Shown: positions 46,633 through 57,699 of the stretch, in pieces
How positions within the stretch are numbered: the stretch's first letter is position 1
How the letters are laid out: the number at the start of each line of letters is the position of its first letter
From: Agelaius tricolor
Lineage: Eukaryota > Chordata > Aves > Passeriformes > Icteridae
Assembly: GCA_023055355.1 (NCBI GenBank)
Contig: JALJCS010000037.1
Coordinates: 1,426,001-1,490,000 of the forward strand
Direction of reading: 5' to 3'
DNA: 64,000 nucleotides
Translations under genes and position numbers: made by a program
Notes under the pieces: generated by a model
Told to the model about the DNA's origin: nothing
What the model saw: the letters and a program-made list of their open reading frames with translations, nothing else
The model's database searches: none

Positions 46633-46735
46633 TCACAGAATCAGGGAATCATGGAACGATTTGGGTTGGAATTGACCTCAGGGATCATCCAGGTCCAACC
46701 TCACTGCCATGTGCAGGGGCACCTGCCATCCAAAG
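46633..46735 (-). mobile_element. CR1 LINE 3'-end fragment, reverse
   Basis: ATCACAGAATCAGGGAATCA, TGGAACGATTTGGGTTGGAA, TTGACCTCAGGGATCATCCA, GGTCCAACCTCACTGCC. This is reverse-oriented CR1. Confidence 0.85.
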
Positions 46736-47849
46736 GGGAGGAGGACACTGCTTGTGGCTGCTGTTACTCAACATCACTTAAAAGCAGAGCAGCCTTTCCC
46801 TTCACAAGGGGCTCAGGGGGAATGTCTGATGCAGTTCTGGAATGGAAAACAGAGCAGCCCTGTCTGTGCCTGGCACTGACCACAGCCCCCACCCCACAAA
46901 CACAACAGTGCTTTAACAAGAAACAAATTCTTTTGATGCCTGTTTGTAAAAAATAAAGAAATCAATAATTCCCCCTCAGCTGCAGACACTGGAGGAGTTC
47001 TCCCAACTTTCCTGTCTGAGGATTCACTATTAAAAAGTGATCTCACAGAAATAACCCTTATTTCCCCCAAAGAGCCCTTTCAATTATTCAAAGTGACTTC
47101 AGTGCCAAGGCTCCTTGCACCCCAGCACTGAGCTCAGCACACCCCAAACCCTGCCCTGCACTGCAGGACACCCTGAGCAGGCTCCTGGCAGGGAAGGAGT
47201 TAATATGTTTGCCTGAAGAAGCCCGATTGAAGCCAGGCTGGGCTCAGCTGGAGAGAATCACTTCATCAGGAGGGGTTATGAGAAAAAGAAACTCTTAAAA
47301 GACTCTGGAGCAGAGCATGGAGCTGGTGGGGAGTTGTGTTGTTTGGAGCCTCTGCTGCTCTCCTGCAGGGGCAGATTTTGGGGCTCCCCATTAAAGCTGG
47401 GGATTGGGGGTGGGGGCACTGTGCAGCCAGGCACAACTTTTGATGTTGTTCTGATGGGGAACTGCTGAAAACCCTCTTGTTCTTCACAAAAGTATTTCCC
47501 AAATCAAAGGCAGGTTTTACTTTTTTTTTTCTTCTTTTTTGATAAAATGTAAAGGTTTTGTTTTTTAGAAACAGTTAATGAAATGCTTGTGTTTTGGGTC
47601 AATATGAGGGTTTAGTTTCAAATAAAGGGAACATCTGGGATCATGTAAACACTGGTTTATTTCTTGGACTTTCCTGGTGTGATATACATGAGCAGCAGCT
47701 CTGCTAAGCAGAGGAGGTTTTTTTCTCTAATTTAGAAAACATTAAATGTTTAAATATACATTAAAAAAAAAACCTACTTGCAATTGAGAGAAAAAGTCAC
47801 ATTGAGTCAGCCTTTATCAGAAGCTATAATGACAGGACATAAGCAAATG
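46736..47849. other. No recognised gene
   Basis: Unique sequence with T- and A-runs near 47520-47540 and 47763-47772. Nothing recognised. Confidence 0.5.
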
Positions 47850-48082
47850 ACTTCCCACTGAGAGAGTGCAGATTTAGATTAGATATTAGGAAAAAAATCC
47901 TTCCCTGTGAGGGTGGGCAGGCACAGGTGCCCAGAGCAGCTGGGGCTGCCCCTGGATCCCTGGCAGTGCCCAAGGCCAGGCTGGACAGGGCTGGGAGCAC
48001 CTGGGACATTGGGGGGTGGCACTGGATGGGATTTTAAGATCCCTCCAAACCCAAACCATTCTGGGATTCTATGATAACATGG
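47850..48082 (+). mobile_element. CR1 LINE 3'-end fragment, forward
   Basis: TTTAGATTAGATATTAGGAA, CTTCCCTGTGAGGGTGGGCA, GTGCCCAGAGCAGCTGGGGC, CCAAGGCCAGGCTGGACAGG and AACCCAAACCATTCTGGGAT, then TTCTATGATAAC (the CR1 terminal repeat). Confidence 0.9.
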
Positions 48083-49374
48083 TGATCCCAGCATTTGAAG
48101 GCTGTCACCAATCCTCAGCTTCAAACCTCACCTTTTATGTGTAGGATCAGGCTCACAAGCTTTAGGATTTTAGTTTAATTTCATGACTGTTAGTTCCTGG
48201 CTGTTCTGCCTCTGCTATTCACTCCCCCTCCTCCTTTTCCCTGACATGCCAAAAACGAAAAAAAAAGAAAAAGAGCTTAAACATATTTTGCGGTTAAACC
48301 ACTTTTTTTTCATGTCTGCTGGTTCCCACTGGGCTGAAAAGCAATAAAAAGTCAGGAAGAAGTATGGGCTCCCCTCTCAGCTTTGTCATGTGGATGAATA
48401 GCACAGTAAAAAGCACTGAATGCTATCGGTTAAAACGAACTCGCTGCTCTTCCAAGTACATTTTGCAGCGCTCTGATGCAAAGGGGTGGGGGACTGGATG
48501 GTGAAAAACCTCTCCCAGAGATGGAGCCTTTGTCAGGCTAGAGGTTTTTGCATTAAAAAAGAAATTCTTTTTATAATCACTTTACCCGCAGCAACGTTTT
48601 CAGTCCTCGCCTGCTCTGCCTTCACCTTTCTCACTTTTCCATGGCACTGGAATAAATCTCAGGGAACTGTGACCTGCAGCAAGGCTATCTGTGAGCATCT
48701 TGGAGGCTCTGTCAATAAGAGGCCAGGCAAGAACACAGGAGTGCAAAAATCTTCTTATTATCTCCCTTCCCAGCCCTTCCTGGGCATTTCTCTCCCTTGT
48801 GTTCCTCATCTGGTGCCTGATGATGCTGATAAGGGGGGGAAAGAAAAAACAATAATTAAAAAATGAGGGGCTGTAATAGCAAAACTGGACGACAAGACCT
48901 TGTGCTATTTACACTGGAAAATATTCTGGTCTGCAATGTTAATGTGTAATTGCAGATAAAAGTAGATGAGCAATTCCTGGAGACTTTCCCATTAAGATAT
49001 TCAGATACCTAAAAATCGCTTCTTATTTGGGTTTTGGTCTCCTATTGTTGAGAAAGCTGAAAGGCTTCACTTCAGGGAAAGTAGCTCTGTTGTCTAAGAT
49101 CCCTTTCCAGCAGTGACTGCCAGACTGGAATTTTCAATAAAACAAATTTTTCATTTGTATCTTACTTTCTCCTACTCCCCTCCCCTTTTTTATCAACTTC
49201 TCAATCCCCAAACCTTCCCAAAGCACACCTCCACCCTGGTAAGATGGTTTAGCTGATCAGCAGGGATAGGTGGTTGCACCAAACAGGAGGGGATGCAGCA
49301 GGAGCCTCAACCACTGCTGGAGGAAGGAAAATGCTGCACTGCAAACCCACAGACTGGAGGAGCCTCTGAAGGGG
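48083..49374. other. No recognised gene
   Basis: Unique sequence; parts at 48400-48480 and 48850-49010 are mixed AT-rich without simple repeats. Nothing assigned. Confidence 0.5.
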
Positions 49375-49490
49375 CCCAGTCCTGCCCAAAGCAGGCCTAA
49401 CTTGGGTCAGGCTGCTCAGGCCTGGCCCATTTGGGCCAAGAACACTTCCAAAGTCGGAGCTTTATCCAAGCTCTGTTCAACCACCCCTGT
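49375..49490 (-). mobile_element. CR1 fragment, reverse, first of a pair
   Basis: AAGAACACTTCCAAAGTCGG and AGCTTTATCCAAGCTCTGTT match, in diverged form, AACACTTCCAGGCTTGGAAC and TTCATCCAAGCTCCATTCAA of the next fragment. The two are separate CR1 copies laid end to end. Confidence 0.7.
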
Positions 49491-49499
49491 TGTAGACTC

Positions 49500-49668
49500 C
49501 TGGAGTAGTTTGGGGTGGAAGGCACCTGGAAGATCATCTCATTCCAGCCCCCACCATGGGCAGGGACACCTTCCACTGGGCCAGGCTCTCCAAAGTGCAT
49601 CCATCCTGGTCTTGAACACTTCCAGGCTTGGAACTTCATCCAAGCTCCATTCAACCACCCTTGCTACT
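49500..49668 (-). mobile_element. CR1 fragment, reverse, second of a pair
   Basis: TGGAGTAGTTTGGGGTGGAA, GATCATCTCATTCCAGCCCC and ATGGGCAGGGACACCTTCCA, followed by the part shared with the preceding fragment. The 3' end is on the left. Confidence 0.85.
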
Positions 49669-50039
49669 TGTGCCTGATCCTGCTGGCTCTGATTACACAG
49701 GAATTTGGGTGTGAGGAAGAGTCTGACCTGTGGAACTTGGGGCTACAAAAACCCCATGGAGGGAAAGGGCTCCAGGATGATGGACAGATTATGGTCATCC
49801 ATAGATAAGGGGATGAAATATTTACAAGAGGTATAATCCCTTCTGTTCCTGGTGATAACCAGCTGTTGACTGACAGAGGCAAGGTGGAAAACCTTCCTGG
49901 GAAGATTATTCCAAACCTGGTGAATTTGAGCCATGGATACTTGCAGAACTGGTTATGAATCTCAGAGTCAACAGTGATTTTCCCCGGGTGCACCAGAAGA
50001 TTGAAAAGAGACAAAAAATGCCTAACTTTATAAAAAGGA

Positions 50040-50290
50040 TTGGGCATATGGGGGATTACAGACCCACCAGTTTCTCTTCAGTTCATGAAAGATCCTGATG
50101 GAAAGATATAAATACATTATTTACAGTTATCTGGAAGGTGCTGAGGACAACAATCTTGGAGACCATGGACTTGCCAAGGACACCTTTCTTTAACCAACCT
50201 CTGTGACAAACTGAAGAAATGGACTGAAAAAATAAAAGATTGGGATTCAGCTGGGACTGACAGAAAGTAATATAGTGCACAGGTGAGCTT
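50040..50290 (+). pseudogene. Decayed CR1 reverse-transcriptase fragment
   Basis: Reading forward from about 50050 the frame gives GDYRPTSFSSVHERS, which fits the NYRPVSLTSV motif of CR1-type reverse transcriptases. A frameshifted stretch further on gives LTNLCDKLKKW, reminiscent of the same domain. Stops and shifts abound. The match is by eye from family knowledge, and a translated search with a CR1 ORF2 would confirm or remove it. Confidence 0.4.
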
Positions 50291-51495
50291 AGGCTGCACT
50301 GGAGCAGGAAAATATCTAAGTTTCTTTTGCTCCACTAAGTGAAAAACTCAGTGATATTGTGCTGGTACAAAAATGACAAACGTGGTACAAAAATGACATT
50401 ACCAGAAGGCAGATGATGCAGGAGACATTATTAATCCCAGGGACTGGGGATGCCACAGCAGAACTCCATGGCTGCAGGAGTTACCACATGGGAAGGAAGA
50501 GGTGAGAGAATGGCAGAGAAACCAGGGGGAAGCAACAGGAATGGTGAGAATTGGAAGAAATTATTCACAAGGCAAAAAAGCAATCTGGAAAGGAAGGAAA
50601 GTGGAAAATGTTGGGGGTAATGAAAAGCTTGTTTATAGAGGCAGTTTTGGAGAGAGAAGTTCATGGCAATTTCTTTTATGCCTGGGGTTTGGATTGGACT
50701 AAAACTTTTAAGCAAAGGCAGGGGTGGGAAGAACAGCTCAGGAGAGACCTGGGAGAAGAGACTGAAGATTTATCTGAGAATGGGTGGGAGGATGTAAATA
50801 AAGCTTAGGATGTGCTCAGGCTCTGCATCCCTGGAAACTGCCCTGTGTGGCCCCAGCATTGACTGCTGCACTGCAGACAGTGCAGGGAAATTGTTTAATT
50901 TCATGTTTTTCCTTTGTTTAAGTGGCTCCTGCAGCTTTTGCAGGCCTGGCAGGAGGGGGAAGTGCCAGAGCCATGGTCACCTGGGAGGTGACAGAGTGAC
51001 AGAGTGACAGCCCTCTGATGTGGGATGTGAGTCCTCACCCCTGCCAGCATCCCAGCTGCTGCTGGCTGCTCTGCAGCACCAGAGGGGGACTTGAGCAGAA
51101 AAGGAAAAACTTTGCGTTCATCTGCTGGTTTTAGGGGTCTGGTATTTTATTTTTAAGGCAAGACATCCCCCAGCACCTGGTTTTCTGGGTCAGGAGGTGA
51201 AGAGGTACAGGAGAAGGCATTCACCAGCCTGGCAGCCAGCCTGGAAGCAGCATCTCCACCAGAGAGCAGCAGACAGCAGGGAAAATCCTGTTGGGCCATC
51301 CCAAATGGACCCCCAGAGCCTGAACAGAGAAACCTTCGGGTGCACAGAGCAGCTCCAGCCCGGAGAGCCTCCCTGCCGTGTGCCTGCAGGGAATAACTGG
51401 GCTTTGCTCTGCGGGATCACTGCTCAGGGAAGGAGCAGGAGCACACAGGAACTGCTGGGAGATGGGCAGAAGCCAAGGAGAGGAGCAGAGGCAGG
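50291..51495. other. No recognised gene
   Basis: Unique sequence. A short direct repeat GGTACAAAAATGACA occurs twice at 50364-50400. Nothing else recognised. Confidence 0.5.
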
Positions 51496-51501
51496 GCCCA
51501 G

Positions 51502-51886
51502 TGTCACAGACACCTTTAATGGAAAATCCTTTCCTTAGGATTTTTTCTCCTGAGAGGCTGAGAGGCCTCAGGAACAAAATGTAACCAATGGTTATCTGCT
51601 GCTGTGGAATGCAACAGGTGCATCTGGGATTGGTCTCATGTGGTTGTTTCTAATTAATGGCCAATCACAGCCCAGCTGGCTCGGACTCTCTGTCTGAGCC
51701 ACAAACCTTTGTTATCATTCTTTCTTTTTCTATTCTTAGCCAGCCTTCTGATGAAATCCTTTCTTCTATTCTTTTAGTATAGTTTTAATGTAATATATAT
51801 CATAAAATAATAAATCAGCCTTCTGAAACATGGAGTCAGATCCTCGTCTCTTCCGTCATCCTCAGACCCCTGTGAACACCATCACA
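51502..51886 (+). mobile_element. Solo LTR, family A, copy 5 (best preserved)
   Basis: 385 bp, from TGTCACAGACACC to CACCATCACA, with an exact 6-bp target duplication GCCCAG at 51496-51501 and 51887-51892. Visible control elements are CCAAT-type boxes (ACCAATGG, GCCAATCAC, GATTGG) and AATAAA at 51809-51814 before a GC-richer 3' end. It is the reference copy used here for family A. Confidence 0.95.
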
Positions 51887-52092
51887 GCCCAGCCTTGCCC
51901 CTGATCCCCACATGAGGAGTGATGCCAGGCAGCCTGAGCTGCTTCCAAGACCCAGGCAGAGGGGCAAGCTCTGTGCCAAGCAGTGGGAAATGGTGTGCAG
52001 ACACTCAGCCTCCCATTGTCTGTGTCCTTGGGAGGCTGCCAGGCCCTGCTGCCATGGCCAGGGCAGGGGAAGGAGCCCAGCTTGGTTGACAT

Positions 52093-52120
52093 CTGCTCTG
52101 CTCAGGCCACAGCAGAGCAG
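52093..52120. other. Perfect 10-bp hairpin
   Basis: CTGCTCTGCT (52093-52102), an 8-base loop, then AGCAGAGCAG (52111-52120), its exact reverse complement. There is no T-run or gene end nearby, so no terminator is called. Confidence 0.6.
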
Positions 52121-52357
52121 GAGCTTCAGGACTGCATGCTGCCCTCCTTCCCTGCCACCCTGGTCGTGCTGGAGATGCCAGCTTGGCTGGTCCTGGTGGT
52201 TTTTGGCCACCTCCAGTCACCCAGATTGCTCTGTCCTTAAATCTCGGTCCCAGCTGCTGGCACTGGGCCACCAAACCCACGGTGGGTGTGAAATCCCCTC
52301 TGGGGTGGTGGCACAAGCAAGGAGGCTTTGAGGCTGCAGGGACCTGCTCCTTTCACG

Positions 52358-52812
52358 GGTCACAGACGCATTTTATGAAAAATCCTTTCCTTAGGATCTT
52401 TTCTCCTGAGAGGCCTCAGGAACAAAATGTAACCAATGGTTATCTGCTGCTGTGGAATGCAACAGGTGCAGCTGGGATTGGGCTCATGTGGTTGTTTCTA
52501 ATTAATGGCCAATCACAGCCCAGCTGGCTCAGACTCTCTGGTCAGTCACAAGATTTTATTATCATTCCATTCCTTTCCTTGCAAGCCTTCTGATGAAATC
52601 CTTTCTTCTATTCTTTTAGTATAGTTTTAATATATAATTTTCTTTTAATATAAAATATATAATAAAGTAATAAATCCTTATTTATTATTTAATAATTCTA
52701 TAATAAAGCCTTCTAATATGTAATAAATAAATTTATAAATAATAAATCTGAAACATGGAGTCAAGATTCTCACCTCTTCCCTTGTCCTGGGACCCCTGTG
52801 AACACCACCACA
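52358..52812 (+). mobile_element. LTR family A, copy 6, probable 5' LTR
   Basis: It aligns with copy 5 from TCACAGACGCATTTTATG to AACACCACCACA. The first two bases read GG instead of TG. It has a modest AT-rich expansion at 52616-52745. Unlike the other A copies, it lacks a matching 6-bp flank on the right. Its right end is instead followed by a primer-binding-site relic, so it looks like the 5' LTR of a provirus whose interior and 3' LTR were lost. Confidence 0.88.
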
Positions 52813-52830
52813 TTTGGTGACCCCGAGTGA
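52813..52830 (+). other. Retroviral primer-binding-site relic (tRNA-Trp type)
   Basis: After the LTR's terminal CA (52811-52812) come TT (52813-52814), then TGGTGACCCCGA (52815-52826) and GTGA. This is the complement of the 3' end of vertebrate tRNA-Trp, with one C missing between CCCCGA and GTGA. tRNA-Trp is the primer known for avian alpharetroviruses. What follows (52831 to about 53000) is probably decayed leader without readable frames. Confidence 0.75.
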
Positions 52831-54249
52831 GGGACATTGCCACACTCACACCTCAAGGTGAGTGAGCTTCAGGCACACCTTGATCACACCTTGGGGACCA
52901 GGAGGAACCTCTGCTGTGACTCAGAGTCCCTGTAAGGGAAAGAGAAGAGCAGGGGGCTTCCTACAGCAATTTAAGGGATGATATCTGCGCTGAGGAAGGA
53001 AATGCCTTGGAGCACTGCTAATGTATGCCATGCTAACATATGCTAAGTCATCAAAAACATGCCATTTTAAAAATATCCGGGATGCTTGCCGTGAATATCA
53101 GCCCAGCTTTGCCAAAGAAGACTTTCAGCCTCATTTATGGAAATCCAGGAAAGATTCTGCCTTCTGTCACCCAAGGGCAACCTCAGTATCAAAAGAGATA
53201 ACATTTGTAGCTAGGAAACACTCTGAATATTTATCCAGGCCTATGAGCCATTTTTCTAACTTCAATCTTTGTTTGCTTTTCAATACTTTCATCTTTTTTT
53301 TGGTTATATTTTGGAAAATATATAAGGTTTGGTTATTGGAACATGCATCTTTGTGCAAAATATTTAATTGACGCTCTTAATTGCAAGCTGTAAATGTAGC
53401 ACTGGTGACAGATTGTAAAGCCAGAAACCATTTGGTCAATGCACAACAACTAACAAGAGGAAAAAAAACCCAAAAAACCCACAAACCAGCATATAGGACA
53501 GTAATTTAGAATAGATGTGAGTTTTATTGCAAAAAAAAAAAAAATAAACCTTCCAGAAAATTTAGGAAAATGTATTATCAGAGCCATATGATAAAAAATC
53601 AGGGTTTTTTTTTTTTTCAGTTAGGGAAAAATATATACTTAAATTCAGTCAAAAGAAGTGAGACATATATTATTCTGACTGAAAGTAACTTTGCCTATAA
53701 ATACATCCAACACTTCAAAGCAAACCAAACCGAGGACAGGAAATGAGGCTGTGGAAGGTGTTTGTTCCTCCTGTTCAGCTCGTGTTCCCTCTTGTTGCTG
53801 TAAAGCTTGGGTGAGTCCTTAAACGTTGGAAATGACAAGTGCTGTGCATCTGGGAGAGACATTCCCAGAGACATTCTCCTCTCTGTGCACTGGCTCTGTG
53901 CTGGGGAGATGCTCCAGGCACACACAGCAAGGTCAGGTGCTGCTGCAGCCAGGCACTGATGTGAAAAGCAGATTTATGTTAATTGGGGAATTAGCCCTCC
54001 GTCAAGAGGCACCTTCATAAACGTTGTTAAGGAAAAAAGGGACAATAACTTCTTTAATGGCTGCTCAAGTTTCAAGGCACTCTTTAAGAATTAACTAAAT
54101 TAAAATCTATTTGGAGAGCTGGAAGGTTTCTATACATGAAAGAGAGGTTGTCTGAGCTTATTGGAAACAGAATTTCAGTCACTATTTAACTCTGGTGAAA
54201 CTGGAAGAATTACTCAGAAAATTGACTGAATAAATGAAAACACTCTTAA
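52831..54249. other. No recognised gene; possible ERV leader at left
   Basis: Beyond the primer site no viral frame is readable. The 116-codon frame at 53021-53371 has no recognised relative. A- and T-runs lie at 53530-53545 and 53604-53617. Confidence 0.45.
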
Positions 54250-54425
54250 AATTCTCTGAGAATTCCCCAGAGCAGCTGTGGCTGCCCCTGGATCCCTGGC
54301 AGTGCCCCAGGCCAGGCTGGATGGGGCTGGGAGCAGCCTGGGACAGTGGGAGGTGTCCCTGCCCATGGCAATAGGGTTGGAATGAGAGATCTTTCAGACC
54401 CCTTCCAACCCAGACCATCCCATGT
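54250..54425 (+). mobile_element. CR1 LINE 3'-end fragment, forward
   Basis: CCCAGAGCAGCTGTGGCTGC, CCTGGATCCCTGGCAGTGCC, CCAGGCTGGATGGGGCTGGG, GACAGTGGGAGGTGTCCCTG and CCCCTTCCAACCCAGACCAT form a typical forward CR1 tail. Confidence 0.9.
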
Positions 54426-55566
54426 TTCAGTTTTAAGGAGATATCAGATGCTTTTGCAACTCATCATACTGAGAGTTTATCCAGGAAACACCAAATTGCT
54501 TAGAATTTTTTTCTTGCAACTGAGAGACTGCCCAAACTTCAGTCACAGGGCAAGACTGTGATTTTATTCAGATTCAAGCATTGTTATTTTCTTTGATGTG
54601 CCTTTCTTAAGGTCCATCTTGTTATTGTTTCTTTTGAATAAGTGACTTAAGTATTTGCAGTGGATTCACAGGTTTTACTTAAGATTATTCATGTTTCTGA
54701 TTATCAGCTATTTAGCTTATCCTTAAAGTACCAAAATAGGATTTGCAAGTTTCCCCCTGCTTACAAATAGACAAGCCATGCCTGTGCCTTGTTTTTTATC
54801 TACCATTAAAACAAGATTACAACTCACTTTAGGAAAGAGGTACTTAGATCCCCTCCAAGGGTAAATCCACTCTTACCATATATAATCTCTGTTACAAAGT
54901 GTCCTCAGAGAGAAGTGCAGTGGAGACTGTAACTGGAATAATGATCATTTATTGTTTATGATTTCCTCTGGTTCAGAGTTTGCTTTTGCTTTTCTTGGCG
55001 ATAAAATACCCACAAATCACTCACTAAAATTGTTGTGTTTGTTTTTTATTGTCTTTATTTTAAAGACAGCTGTTGAGGATGGGGTGAATGGCAGCATCAC
55101 AACTTTGTACTGCCATGAAAGGCAAACTTAGAGATGAGGCCCTCCCTGTGCCTCTTGCTTGTAGCTTTTAGCTTTAAGGCAAAGCCCAGCAACTGGAGAC
55201 ATCACCTCTAGTCCCAGTCTGAAAGGTTCCCTCTCCCTGCTCCTGGGGGAAGGGGAAATTCAACATTAAAAAATTAACCTACAGCTTAAAAACCTTCCCC
55301 TGCCAATGGAGGGAATGTCAATGAGTGGTGTCACTGATCACATTGGTGGGACCCCCAGATTTCCAGGGCAGTGCTGCCCAGAGGCTCAGGACCCTGCCAA
55401 GCCACACTGACCCTTCCAAAGCCTGGCCAGGCTGTGCTGGGAGAACAATCCTTGGGAATGACTGATCCTCCTCAGCAGAGACAGAATGACAGCCACCATC
55501 TGTGATGGACACGTGGGCTCTGCAGTGGTGGCAGGGAGGGACAATTAATGGGTTCTCATAGCCAGA
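54426..55566. other. No recognised gene
   Basis: AT-rich unique sequence at 54430-55060, ordinary afterwards. Nothing recognised. Confidence 0.5.
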
Positions 55567-55659
55567 TCAACTCAACTCAACTCAACTCAACTCAACTCAA
55601 CTCAACTCAACTCAACTCAACTCAACTCAACTCAACTCAACCCAACCCAACCCAACCCC
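55567..55659 (+). repeat. (AACTC)n pentanucleotide microsatellite
   Basis: About 14 perfect AACTC units followed by about four AACCC variants. The array abuts the 43-48-bp minisatellite with no spacer. Confidence 0.95.
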
Positions 55660-55912
55660 ATCACAGTGATATTTAACCCCAGACTGATCAGCCCCACCCA
55701 GCCACCATCACAGTGATATTTAACCCCAGATTGATCAGCTCCGCCCCAGCCACCATCACAGTGATATTTAACCCCACACTGATCATCCCCAGCCACCATC
55801 ACAGTGATATTTAACCCCAGATTGATCAGCCCCAGCCACCATCACAGTGATATTTAACCCCAGATTGATCAGCCCCAGCCACCATCACAGTGATATTTAA
55901 CCCCAGACTGAG
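55660..55912 (+). repeat. 43-48-bp minisatellite, 6 copies
   Basis: ATCACAGTGATATTTAACCC starts at 55660, 55707, 55755, 55798, 55841 and 55884. Unit length settles from 47-48 to 43 bp toward the right. Units end in GATCAGCCCCAGCCACC. Confidence 0.95.
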
Positions 55913-56480
55913 TACTTGAACCTCTCCAGGGCTGTCCCTACACTTGTCATGGCTTTGCTGCTCCTCTGTGTCCCCCCCAGTGGCCTCGTGGGTGGATGTT
56001 GGACCTGCCTGTCCTCACAAACCTCTCCAGTGCTGTGGGCTCTCAGCACTGGCCCTGCTCAGGTGTACTGGGATGGGCTGGGAATGCCAGCAGCTCCTCA
56101 GCTGCTGCCCCTGAGGGAGCAGCAGCCCTTGAGGCCCCTGATCTTGGGGCCAGAAGTGCCATTTGCATTGCTGTTTACTGACCAGCAGCAGGGCTGGGTG
56201 GGCAGCTAAGGCAAAATCAGCAGCGCTGTAACCCATGGATGGGCCCTGAGCCAGGCTGGAGTCCCCAGGTGGGCTCCTTGTCCCAGGGTGATGCTGCACA
56301 CTGGAACTGAGCCCTCCAGGCCAGCTGCTCATGCCCAGCCCTGCTCCAAGGAAGGATGTGCCCTTCAGGATGTGTCATGGTGACCTCTAGGAGCATTGAG
56401 CTGGTTTATTCCAGGGTATGGTCACAGCCAAGCCTTAGAGAGCTCCAGGAGTGTTTGGCCAATGCTTGGGCACAGGGTGG
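55913..56480. other. No recognised feature
   Basis: GC-moderate unique sequence between two minisatellites. The 97-codon frame from 55916 has no family resemblance. Confidence 0.5.
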
Positions 56481-56778
56481 GATTATTGGGGTGTCCAGGA
56501 TGTGGTGATTCTTGTGGCTCCCTTCAGGATATTCCATTATTCTGGGGCTAAAGATTATTGGGGTGTCCAGGATGTGGTGATTCTTGTGGCTCCCTTCAGG
56601 ATATTCCATTATTCTGGGGCTAAAGATTATTGGGGTGTCCAGGATGTGGTGGTTCTTGTGGCTCCCTTCCAAGTCAGGATATTCCATTATTCTGGGGCTA
56701 AAGATTATTGGGGTGTCCAGGATGTGGTGATTCTTGTGGCTCCCTTCCAAGGATATTCCATTATTCTGGGGCTAAAGG
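56481..56778 (+). repeat. 72-bp minisatellite, 4 copies
   Basis: Units start with GATTATTGGGGTGTCCAGGA at 56481, 56553, 56625 and 56703. Units 1 and 2 are 72 bp and nearly identical. Unit 3 has a 6-bp insertion (CAAGTC) and unit 4 a small change at the same place. Because 72 and 78 are multiples of three, frames stay open on both strands, which explains long chance ORFs here. Confidence 0.95.
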
Positions 56779-56955
56779 CTCTCCCTAAAGCTGTCTGTTT
56801 ATCCAGGCTCCTCCTGCAGTGCCCATTCTCTGCCAGGAGGCTCCAGCCTTGCTTTGGGGGTATGTGGGGCAGGGGGAGGCTCCATCACAGCTCAGCAGCT
56901 CCCCAACCTGCTGTCCTGTGTGGCAGCAGCAAGAGCCAGGACAGGCCACACTGCA

Positions 56956-57290
56956 TGTTTGGTTTTTTGGTGTTTTGTGGCTTTTTTGTCTTTTTTTTTA
57001 TTTTATTTTTTTGGGGGGGGGGGGGTTAATTTGGTTTTTTGTTTGTTTTTTGGGGGTTTTTTGGGTTCTTTCTGTGGTTTTGGTTGGTTGGTTGGTTTTG
57101 GTTTTTTGTGTGTTTTTTTGTGGTTTTTTTTCTTTTTTTTGGTTTTATTTTTGGGGTGCTTTTTTTGAGGGGCTTTTTTGGTTTTGTTTGTTTGTTTGTG
57201 TGTTTGTTTTTTGGGTTTTGATGTTGTTCTTTTTTGTGGTTTTGTTTGTTTTTGGGGTTTTTTGTGGCTTTTTTTTTGGTGCTTTTTTTA
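56956..57290 (+). repeat. G/T-rich tract, second
   Basis: T-runs and G-runs with almost no A or C, including 13 G in a row at 57014-57026 and GGTTGGTTGGTTGG near 57083. It is the same class as 1-145 and 57700-58073. Confidence 0.93.
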
Positions 57291-57690
57291 ACACACGTGA
57301 TTAAAGGGATAAAAGAGAGGAAAAACGGCCTCCTGCAAACTCAGCTCCTGCACGCTGCCATCCCCTGCCCGTGCCTCGCTGCCTTCCTCCCCCCTTTGCG
57401 CTCCCTGCGGGAATCTGCAGGGCTGGGTGAGCATCTCCCCCATCCAGGCTGCTGGGCAGGCTCGGCATCTCCAGTTGCCCGCTGGTTGTCCCGCTGGTTG
57501 GTTGTTTGTCCCGCTGTTTGGCTGTTTGTCCCGCTCGTTGTTTGTTTGTCCCGCTGTTTGGTTGTTTGTCCCGCTGCTCCGAGCGGGGTGTGCAGAGATC
57601 CCCTCGCTGCTGGCACAGCCTGAAAATTCCCGCTGTATCCCCCGTTCCTGGCTCCAGATAAAGAGCATCGCTTGGTGCCCAGGGCAGGGG
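57291..57690. other. CpG-richer block between G/T tracts
   Basis: CpG dinucleotides are visibly denser here than in flanking DNA. The last part (57605-57665: CAGCCTGAAAATTCCCGCTG ... GTTCCTGGCTCCAGATAAAG) recurs at 58212-58272. GATAAAGAGCAT could be a variant poly(A) signal of an LTR-type element, but no ends are seen. Confidence 0.5.
57489..57583 (+). repeat. 20-bp minisatellite, 5 copies
   Basis: GTCCCGCTGTTTGGTTGTTT-type units start near 57489, 57509, 57529, 57549 and 57569. Confidence 0.9.
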
Positions 57691-57699
57691 CTGCTCTTT

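Noticed and set aside
51065..51085. CTCF-like word (GCACCAGAGGGGGAC)
   Set aside because: Two core positions differ from the usual motif; too weak to list as a site.
53021..53371. 116-codon frame beyond the primer site as a retroviral gene
   Set aside because: No gag, pol or env motif is visible, the C-terminal half is AT-driven hydrophobic sequence, and the position is too close to the primer site with no leader-like order.
56451..57029. 192-codon frame with a 24-residue periodic peptide
   Set aside because: It follows the 72-bp minisatellite, whose period is a multiple of three. The opposite strand is also open, and it runs on into G/T sequence.
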